Of a stretch of 24,168 nucleotides of DNA, positions 13,845-20,462 are shown one piece after another. The stretch comes from Candidatus Coatesiibacteriota bacterium (lineage in GTDB: Bacteria; RBG-13-66-14): positions 1 through 24,168 of the forward strand of contig WJMB01000205.1 in NCBI GenBank assembly GCA_014728185.1, in the 5' to 3' direction. The position numbers and the translations under genes were made by a program. The number at the start of each line of letters is the position of its first letter. Within the stretch, counting starts at the first letter, position 1. Below the pieces are notes generated by a model. The model searched no databases, was not told the origin of the DNA, and saw only the letters and a list, made by a program, of their open reading frames with translations.

Positions 13845-14647
13845 GGGATCATTACTAGAAACTGGACCAGCATTGGTAACCATGGAGAGCAGCTTAGATT
13901 AGGCAGCTTCGATAAAAAACGCGGCGGAAGCCTTCAACTTGTGAGGCCGGCTAGCCAATACAGGCTCTTAATCACTCTATAGACCGCTACCGGCATATCA
14001 CTCACTATCAGTACTAACAATACTAAAACTTTGGGGCGGGACGAACAGCTTCCGGCCTCACACAACACTTTTTTTGGACAAGTAGAACAAGCGGGACAGG
14101 CAGAACAAGGCGAAATTGATTGCCACAAATCGATAGTTGAGAATGGCAGAAGCCTGAGGTATCAAGCCCTGAGATATCAAGCCTAGAACTATAAAAACAT
14201 TGGGGATTATCACACGTTCCTGAATAGGCATATATCGCTAATAGCTTGTTATCATTTACTTTATAGCTGCGCGAGCTGTCACTGCCCGTACGTTGCCTGG
14301 TGGCAAAAACCAGGCTTGCCCGAAGCGGGCGCTGCCAAGAGGATGCCAAGAGGATGCCAAGAGGACGCTGAGAGGACACTGAGAGACTGGAGGTCCCGAC
14401 TCCTGACTTGCATCCCGGGCTTACCAGTCATCTGGAGGCTAAATCTTTTCAAACAGATGGTTTAGCTGATATGAAAACCTCTTTGGCCCGTCGAGCCGAA
14501 GGCCCTCATGTGGTAGTTGTGGGCACATCCGTTCTAAATGCCGCTGTTTCTAGGTTTCGATGTAGGTTCAGTCTCAGGTGATAATCCCAAACATTGTTTG
14601 GCGGGCGATTAGCTAGAGGTGCCTGTCCATAAACGAGTGATAATCCC
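13845..14647. repeat. possible intermediate MITE copy interrupted by a younger one
   Basis: A degenerate left end (GGGATCATTACTAGAAACTG) begins at 13845, and a perfect right terminus GTGATAATCCC lies at 14637-14647. Subtracting the younger insertion and one 8-bp duplication (394 bp) leaves about 409 bp, close to the size of the intact copies. No target duplication is visible, so the pairing of these two ends is uncertain. Confidence 0.4.
14203..14588. mobile_element. MITE-like element, intact copy B (386 bp, 8-bp target duplication)
   Basis: Perfect 11-bp inverted termini GGGATTATCAC (14203-14213) and GTGATAATCCC (14578-14588) are flanked by the direct repeat AAACATTG (14195-14202 and 14589-14596). 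It is inverted relative to the copy at 8430-8791 and clearly homologous throughout. The 24-bp size difference is nearly explained by a tandem triplication of an 11-bp unit, GCCAAGAGGAT, at 14334-14366, present once in the other copy. The two central hairpins are conserved: 7-bp arms 14295-14301 / 14309-14315, and 5-bp arms 14318-14322 / 14326-14330. Non-autonomous; no coding capacity. Confidence 0.88.
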
Positions 14648-15581
14648 ATGGGATCGTATACCCCGTCAGGACCTGGTTATGATTGTATGCCGTTGGTAGT
14701 AGACGTGATTATCATCGGATACCTGTCACAAGACGGGCAGTTGAAAGTGGCGGTGAACTAAAGGCGCAATCTGTAACAAATCCTGGTATCAGCGCGCTTG
14801 TGTTTGCTCTGCAGCAGGATGCTATTGACCTACAAGTATCGTAAAAACAGGCAATGAGGGCATGCTTAATGAATGCTTGATCAAAGACAAATAATTATCC
14901 ATAAGTTAATAAAACCAGTAAGCAGCTCCCAATCAGGTCCGATGTTGAAAGGTTCACCGAGCAGGTAGTCACCGTCCGAGTGTCTCGCGCTTTGATCCCG
15001 ATGCTGGCATGTGCAGCCTTATTGCTTGATAATGATGCAGTTATGAGTCGAGTAGCCATCGGGTGGTCGCTCTTTGCCGGCAACTATGCAGGGCAGGTTA
15101 TCCATCAATCAGGCCCCTTGCAGCCGTCACTTTTTCCTGCTGATAAGTGACAGGCCCATCTGCCACTACACGTGTATTATCAGCAGATTACAATCGCAAC
15201 CCGGTCCGAACAGGTAATACGATCCCTTTTATTAATAGGCACCTGGCTTGCTTTTACCCGGGAAACCCAGAATGTGAATCAGGAGTCGCGGCTTCCCGAC
15301 TCTCTGTATCCAATCGGGAAAGGCTTTTTAAAATGCCACAAATCCATTCTGGACATGGACGGCGCATCAGGCTGGAAGGTGTATAATTACAAGCTGTTAG
15401 CGATATATCAGTTCAGGAACGTGTGATAAACCCTTATGAAACCGGATGACTCGATATGAAAACTGAACACAACTGCGCAAGCGTGCAGTCGGGGTGTCGT
15501 TCACTTAATCCAACCACGATGAGACGATGATAGTTCCCCCCCGGAATCACTGTCAAGGAGCGGCCGGATCGGCCTGGTTGT

Positions 15582-16294
15582 TCAGTTGCCGACCGACGTA
15601 AGAAAAAGACCACTCCAAGAAGTGGTCTTGGGCGTCAGCCAGTAATCCGCGCCTAGTCGGGGTGACGGATGGGGCTGCTGCTCCATAGCTTTGATCGCCC
15701 CCCAACTGGCCGTTTCCACAGTCAGGGGCGTGTAATCCAGGATCAAGCGCGGCGCGTGGCTCGGATCGGCGTTCTCGGCCGAGGAGATGACACACGAATC
15801 ATAATCATCGGTGTCGAAGATCATGTAGAGGCCGTTGTTCGCAGCGCCGTTCTCCAGCCACTCGATTCCGTAATCGGTGATGTCGACGTCGTCCCGGCAC
15901 CCGAAATCGGGAATGATGGAGACGATGTCGGTGCCGGGAACCAGGGAGGGACGGTTGTTCCAGGTGACGCTATCCTCGGACCAGCCTTCGCCGACGCGAT
16001 AGACCCTGGTGTAGATCAGCTCGCTGATACTCTCCACGTAGAATTCGAGGGTCAGGGCGTTGACGGTAACTCCCTGATAATCATCCAGCTCGTCGAAGCG
16101 CAGCAGGATCATTGTTTCACACCGGCAGCTAAGGATGCCAACATGGTTTCCTGCAGGCCGTAGTTGCTTTGTGGGTTCGCCTGATCGATATAGGAATCCT
16201 CTGATGCAGAGGCCACCGGTTGGAGGATTACTTGGTCGGCGAAAACGGGCGGGATCAAGAGAATGCAGATCAAAACCATGATTGAGCGGGTCAT
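15582..16294 (-). pseudogene. frameshifted DNRLRE-domain gene (third paralogue)
   Basis: Two frames together encode a third member of the secreted DNRLRE family. The first (16109-16294) gives a signal peptide, MTRSIMVLICILLIPPVFA, then QVILQPVASASEDSYIDQANPQ and stops after GVKQ. The second picks up at about 16125 with MILLRFDELDDYQG and continues through GWSEDSVTWNNRP, DITDYGIEWLENGAANNGLYMIF and APRLILDY to the tail VETASWGAIKAME. From the ATG to that tail is 614 nt, not a multiple of three, so one net base change broke the frame near 16110-16130. A second lesion: the frame runs 32 residues past the family's C-terminus and through its own terminator. The codon after Glu is CAG, one change from TAG. 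A sequencing error could explain the first lesion but not both as easily. Confidence 0.75.
15601..15629 (-). terminator. intrinsic terminator of the decayed DNRLRE gene
   Basis: On the minus strand a 9-bp stem (arms 15621-15629 and 15606-15614, 6-nt loop) is followed by TTTTTCT. It lies inside the present open frame of the pseudogene, 52 bp after the place where the family's normal C-terminus ends. This indicates that the original stop codon was lost. Confidence 0.75.
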
Positions 16295-16513
16295 CTTTAC
16301 TCATTTTGTGGAATACGATTCCTTTGCTGGGTCACTGGCATCTTCATCCTGAAACGTAGCCTAAGTCATCATGACCAACTGTGCTCATTGGCACACCTAA
16401 ATGAATTTTTGTTTTTCATTCCAGGAGAAAGGCCCATGCAGTTCCGGTGACATCATGAGTAGGCAGGAGCGCGATTTACGTACAAAAGCCTCGCTATTTC
16501 AATCAAATAGTGG

Positions 16514-16519
16514 TAAAAT
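16514..16519 (+). promoter_or_regulatory. candidate extended -10 promoter of gyrA
   Basis: TGGTAAAAT (extended -10, TAAAAT at 16514-16519) lies 71 nt before the gyrA ATG in otherwise AT-rich sequence. The -35 position holds only TCGCTA, so recognition would rest on the TG extension. Confidence 0.35.
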
Positions 16520-16589
16520 CCATTGCGTGTTTCAACCCGAGGGAGCCGTGTAGGCCCCATTCACATTACAACCCCGCCAAGCGAATACC

Positions 16590-19082
16590 ATGACCCTGCG
16601 AGAAGGCAAAATCACCAACGTCAGCGTCGACGAGGAAATGCGCAAGAGCTACCTCGCCTACGCGATGAGCGTCATCGTCGGACGAGCCCTGCCCGGCGTG
16701 CGCGACGGCCTCAAGCCCGTCCACCGGCGGTTGATCTACGCCATGCACGTGCTGGGCCTGGCGCCCAACAAACCGCACCGCAAGAGCGCCCGCATCGTCG
16801 GTGACACCATGGGTAAGTACCATCCCCACGGCGAACAGGCGATCTACGACACCCTGGTCGGTCTGGCCCAGAGCTTCTCCACCCGCTATCCCCTGGTCGA
16901 TCCCCAGGGCAACTTCGGCTCCCTCGACGGCGACACCGCCGCGGCGATGCGTTACACCGAGGCCAGGCTTTCCAAGCTGGCCGCCGAGATGCTCATCGAC
17001 ATCGACAAGGACACCGTCGATTTCGCCCCCAACTACGACGAGAGCGAATCCGAGCCCCTGGTGCTGCCGGCCCGGGTACCCAATCTGCTGATCAACGGCT
17101 CCACGGGGATCGCCGTGGGCATGGCCAGCCACATGCCGCCGCACAATCTGGGCGAGATCTGCCGGGCGGCGGCGGCCTATATCGACAACCCGGACATCAA
17201 CGTCGCCGAGCTGCTCGAGATCGTCCCCGGTCCCGACTTCCCCACCGGCGGGGTGATCCTGGGCCGGGAGGGCATCTGGCAGGCCTACACCGAGACGCGG
17301 GGCAAGCTGACCGTGCGCGGCCGCGCCATGATCGAGGAGTTCAAGAAGGACCGCGAACGCATCGTCATCAGCGAGATTCCCTACCAGGTCAACAAGAGCC
17401 GCCTGGTGGAGCAGATCGCCAACCTGGTGCGCAACAAGACCATCGAGGGCATCAGCGATCTGCGCGACGAGAGCGACCGCAAGGGCCTGCGCGTCGTCAT
17501 CGAGCTCAAGAAGGGCGCGGTGCCCCAGGTCATCCTCAACAAGCTCTACCGGCACACCCAGCTCCAGGGCACCTTCGGGGTGATCAACCTGGCCCTGGTC
17601 GACGGAGAGCCGCGCTACCTGACACTGCCCCAACTGCTGGGTTACTTCGTCGATCACCGGGTCGTGGTCGTCGAGCGCCGCAGCCGCTACGAACTCGACA
17701 AGGCCCAGCGGCGGGCCCACATCGTCGAGGGGCTGATGCTGGCCCTCGACGACATCGACAACGTTGTGGCCCTGCTGCGCTCCTCCTCGGACACCGCCGT
17801 GGCCGCCAACCGGCTGATGACCCGCTTCAGCCTCTCCGAACCCCAGGCCAAGGCCATTCTCGAGATGCGCCTCTCCCGCCTGGTGGCCCTGGAGCGCGAG
17901 AAGCTCACCGAGGAGTACAACAAGCTGCGCGGACTCATCGCCTACCTCGAGGAGCTGCTGGGCGACCGGGCCAAGGTGCTCTCCGTCATCCGCGAGGACC
18001 TGCTCGAGCTGGCCGACAAGTACGGCGATCCACGCCGCACCAGCATCATCGAGGATGAGGGCGAGCTGGACATCACCGACCTGATCGCCGACGAGAGCGC
18101 CGTGGTGGCCATCACTCACAAGGGCTACATCAAGCGGCTGCCCCCGGACACCTACCGGGCCCAGGGTCGCGGCGGCCGGGGGGTCACCGGTATCGCCACC
18201 AAGGACGAGGACTTCGTCGAGAGCCTCTTCGTCGCCCAGACCCACGACTACCTGCTCTGTTTCACCACGGCGGGGCGCTGCTACTGGCTGAAGGTCTACA
18301 AGATACCCGAGGCCTCCCGCGTGGCCCGGGGTACCTACATCGCCAACCTGCTTCAGCTCCGCGATGGCGAGCGGATCACCGCCGTGGTTCCTGTGCGCGA
18401 CCTCGAGGAGCCCGAACGCTACCTGCTGATGGCCACCGCCGCCGGCAAGGTCAAGAAGACCGCACTGATAGACTTCTCCAACCCCCGCCGCGACGGAATC
18501 ATCGCCATCAGCCTGACCTCGGACGACCGGCTGATCAACGTCCGACTCACCGACGGCACCCGCCACGTTATGCTTGGAACAAGCTACGGCAAGGTCATCC
18601 GCTTCAGCGAGGACCAGGTCCGCACGATGGGCCGCAGCGCCCGCGGCGTGATCGGCATCCGGCTGGCCGCCGAGGACGACTACGTCATCGGCATGACCAC
18701 GGTGGACCCCGAGGAAAACCCGGGCCAGATCCTCACCGCCACCGCCAAGGGCTACGGCAAGCGCACCCCCGTCGACGACTACACCGCCCACAACCGGGGC
18801 GGTCAGGGCCTCATCGGAATCAACTACAAGCCGCGCATCGGCCGCGCCGTCAGCATGCGCTACGTCACAGACGACGAGGAACTGCTGCTGATCAGCGAGC
18901 ACGGGATGGTCATCCGCATCCAGGCCGACTGCATCTCCAGCCAGGGCCGAAACACCCAGGGCGTGCGCCTGATGCGTCTGGACTCGGGCGACGTTCTCTC
19001 CGCCGTGGCTCTGCTGGCCGAGGCAGAAGAGACCGAAGAAGCCGTAGATACCGCTGACGACGAAGGGAAAGCCGCCGAATAG
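16590..19082 (+). CDS. gyrA: DNA gyrase subunit A
   Basis: An 830-residue type IIA topoisomerase subunit that cuts and rejoins DNA; with GyrB it introduces negative supercoils. The winged-helix breakage domain has the active-site Tyr122 in AAMRYTEARL, with numbering identical to E. coli in this region. HRRLIYAM, ARIVGDTMGKYHPHGEQAIYD and GNFGSLDGD are canonical. The C-terminal beta-pinwheel carries the GyrA box at residues 525-531 (QGRGGRG, usual QRRGGRG), which separates gyrase from topoisomerase IV. An acidic tail (EAEETEEAVDTADDE) follows. Within the quinolone-resistance region, position 83 is Gln (GEQAIYD) where E. coli has Ser; Asp87 is kept. Start: ATG 16590, with no clear Shine-Dalgarno sequence. 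gyrB is not adjacent. Convergent with the LytM operon; shared terminator at 19441. Confidence 0.97.
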   Translation: MTLREGKITNVSVDEEMRKSYLAYAMSVIVGRALPGVRDGLKPVHRRLIYAMHVLGLAPNKPHRKSARIVGDTMGKYHPHGEQAIYDTLVGLAQSFSTRYPLVDPQGNFGSLDGDTAAAMRYTEARLSKLAAEMLIDIDKDTVDFAPNYDESESEPLVLPARVPNLLINGSTGIAVGMASHMPPHNLGEICRAAAAYIDNPDINVAELLEIVPGPDFPTGGVILGREGIWQAYTETRGKLTVRGRAMIEEFKKDRERIVISEIPYQVNKSRLVEQIANLVRNKTIEGISDLRDESDRKGLRVVIELKKGAVPQVILNKLYRHTQLQGTFGVINLALVDGEPRYLTLPQLLGYFVDHRVVVVERRSRYELDKAQRRAHIVEGLMLALDDIDNVVALLRSSSDTAVAANRLMTRFSLSEPQAKAILEMRLSRLVALEREKLTEEYNKLRGLIAYLEELLGDRAKVLSVIREDLLELADKYGDPRRTSIIEDEGELDITDLIADESAVVAITHKGYIKRLPPDTYRAQGRGGRGVTGIATKDEDFVESLFVAQTHDYLLCFTTAGRCYWLKVYKIPEASRVARGTYIANLLQLRDGERITAVVPVRDLEEPERYLLMATAAGKVKKTALIDFSNPRRDGIIAISLTSDDRLINVRLTDGTRHVMLGTSYGKVIRFSEDQVRTMGRSARGVIGIRLAAEDDYVIGMTTVDPEENPGQILTATAKGYGKRTPVDDYTAHNRGGQGLIGINYKPRIGRAVSMRYVTDDEELLLISEHGMVIRIQADCISSQGRNTQGVRLMRLDSGDVLSAVALLAEAEETEEAVDTADDEGKAAE

Positions 19083-19096
19083 CTCCGACCGCGGCC

Positions 19097-19285
19097 GCGG
19101 GACCTTTGCAAAACCAAATCAGGACGCCCCTCCGCCCCGACCGGCGTTGGCACGTTTCTTGCAGCAGGGCGGGGCCGGGACTGTTCCGAACCGCGGCGCG
19201 ATTCCGCAAGAAACGTGCCAACGCCTCCCCGCCGTTTGCAGGCAGGGCGTCGATTAGCCCGGGACCTGTTTTGCAAAGGTCCCGC
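19097..19285. repeat. inverted-repeat element, copy 2, nested double palindrome downstream of gyrA
   Basis: Inner arms of 20 bp, GGCGTTGGCACGTTTCTTGC at 19143-19162 and its inverse at 19206-19225, enclose a 43-bp spacer beginning AGCAGGGCGGGGC, as in copy 3. Outer 18-bp arms (19097-19114 and 19268-19285, core GACCTTTGCAAAAC) enclose the whole. The right outer arm can instead pair locally with 19261-19267 (GGGACCT / AGGTCCC). The element starts 15 bp after the gyrA stop, between convergent genes, so in this copy a role in 3'-end formation is more natural than promoter activity. Confidence 0.8.
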
Positions 19286-19440
19286 CGGGTCGTCGTGGAA
19301 TGAAAGCAGAGACTTGAACGGCAAGACAGCCGGTTGCAGGATGGTTAGTGTTAAGATTCACTAGATAAATGATGATTGCAATCGTCACATAGGCAACCAG
19401 ATGGCGCGGATGCGGATGAAGCGGATGTAGAAGGGCCTAG

Positions 19441-19470
19441 CAAAACCGTCGGCGATCGCCGACGGTTTTG
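19441..19470. terminator. bidirectional terminator between gyrA and the LytM operon
   Basis: A perfect 30-bp palindrome with CCGTCGGCGATCGCCGACGG at its centre, flanked by AAAA on the left and TTTT on the right, gives a GC-rich hairpin followed by a T-tract on either strand. It lies 39 bp past the stop of the minus-strand LytM gene and serves the plus strand after gyrA. Confidence 0.85.
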
Positions 19471-19508
19471 GTTAGCGGGGCTCGACTGGGATGCCCGGAC
19501 CCGACAGG

Positions 19509-20444
19509 TCAGGATGCTGCGGGCAGGAAGAAGTTGACCGGGTCCTCGTGGCGTCCGCCGCGCAGGACCTCGTAGTGCAGCTTTGGTCCGAAGGTCCGAC
19601 CGGTGTTGCCCACGGTGGCGATGGGCTGCCCCCGGGTTATCGCCTGGCCGGGCTGGACGTAGACGCGCTGCAGGTGGGTGTAGACGGTCTTGTAGTAGCC
19701 GCCGTGATCGATGACCAGCTTGAGGCCGAAGTTGCCTTCGTGGGCGGCGAACTCGACGGTGCCGTCGGCTGGAGCCAGAACGGGGGTCCCGGTCGGGGCG
19801 GTGATGTTGATCCCGCGGTGGAAGTACTGGTAGCCGGTGTACTCGCTGGTTCGCAGGCCGTAGACTGCGGTGATGTAGCATTCCTCGCCGTCGACGGGCT
19901 TGATGGAGGGGGTGTAGCGTAGCAGCGCGGAGTCGGCTTCGAGGCGCTCTTCGATGGCGGCCAGGCTCTGGGCCAAAGTGCCGGAGCGGGTGACCAGGGC
20001 GCCGATGGAGCTCTTGCCCGCCGAACCGCCCTCCATGACCGAATCCATCGGTAGGCTGCTGACGAACTCGCCCCGGGAGGCCTCCAGCTTGTCCGGGTTG
20101 GTCAGATCGATGCTGGTGTTGAGAGCCTCCAGCCGCTCCACCAGCTCGTCAAGATTGGCCACTTCGCTTTCGAGCTTCTGGATCTGTTCGTTGAAGCTGA
20201 CCAACTGTTCGCTCTGCGAGGTGGTGCGGTCGCGCAGCTCGATTAGACGTTCCTCGTCGACGGCCTGCTGGGCGAAGCGGAACCCCAGCACGACCAGCAC
20301 GGTGAGGATTCCCAGGGAGACCAACAGGATCAGGCTCAGCAGCCAGTAGGGCAGGTGGCGGTCGCGCACCGCGCCCTCGGAGTGCGGGATCACCTTGACG
20401 TTGATCCCGCGTCGGCTCATCAACCAGCGCCAGAGTCTGCCCAT
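19509..20444 (-). CDS. membrane-anchored M23/LytM-domain protein with altered metal-site residues
   Basis: A 311-residue protein: cytoplasmic basic N-terminus, one membrane helix at about 33-55 (YWLLSLILLVSLGILTVLVVLGF), a periplasmic coiled coil at about 60-110 (RTTSQSEQLVSFNEQIQKLE), a linker, and a C-terminal M23/LytM domain (about 190-305). M23 endopeptidases cut peptidoglycan cross-links using Zn held by H-x3-D and the second His of H-x-H. Here the first motif is H209-RGI-N213 (Asp to Asn) and the second is K288-L-H290 (first His to Lys); H257 of YTHLQ is kept. A hydrolase is therefore doubtful. It may act like EnvC/NlpD-type LytM activators of amidases. Start: ATG with GGGAGG 7-8 nt upstream. 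Last gene of the amidohydrolase-Clp-LytM operon, 18 bp after the ATPase stop. Confidence 0.85.
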   Translation of the reverse strand: MGRLWRWLMSRRGINVKVIPHSEGAVRDRHLPYWLLSLILLVSLGILTVLVVLGFRFAQQAVDEERLIELRDRTTSQSEQLVSFNEQIQKLESEVANLDELVERLEALNTSIDLTNPDKLEASRGEFVSSLPMDSVMEGGSAGKSSIGALVTRSGTLAQSLAAIEERLEADSALLRYTPSIKPVDGEECYITAVYGLRTSEYTGYQYFHRGINITAPTGTPVLAPADGTVEFAAHEGNFGLKLVIDHGGYYKTVYTHLQRVYVQPGQAITRGQPIATVGNTGRTFGPKLHYEVLRGGRHEDPVNFFLPAAS

Positions 20445-20462
20445 TTTCGTACCTCCCGCCGC

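Larger units (their letters stand above)
13727..15433. mobile_element. outer, older MITE-family insertion containing nested copies
   Basis: GGGTTTATCAC at 13727-13737 and its exact inverse GTGATAAACCC at 15423-15433 bound 1.7 kb of gene-free, relatively AT-rich DNA. Flanks TCAAGAAA (13719-13726) and TTATGAAA (15434-15441) agree at 6 of 8 positions, as expected for an old target duplication. The first 70 bases resemble the left end of the copy at 8430. The last 45 resemble its right end (TTAGCGATATATC, then GAACGTGTGATAA). Inside lie the copy at 14203-14588 and further termini. No transposase frame was found; the small open frames here are not conserved. Other content: an inverted repeat CTGCTGATAA / TTATCAGCAG at 15137-15146 and 15177-15186. 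Confidence 0.6.

Noticed and set aside
14334..14366. Short tandem repeats that might hint at a CRISPR or VNTR array
   Set aside because: Three 11-bp units in direct contact without spacers, lying within a transposable element; a local tandem expansion, not a CRISPR.
13846..14655. Target-site duplication for the intermediate MITE copy
   Set aside because: Flanks ATAAAGGT and ATGGGATC agree at only 3 of 8 positions, which is not better than chance.
15147..15426. Small plus-strand frames within the outer insertion (79 and 84 codons)
   Set aside because: They overlap each other, have no Shine-Dalgarno site, and run into a MITE terminus; no transposase motif is visible.
16566..18902. Minus-strand open frame of 778 codons opposite gyrA
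   Set aside because: Pure antisense shadow of gyrA; composition is biased to Val/Gly/Asp/His with no domain.
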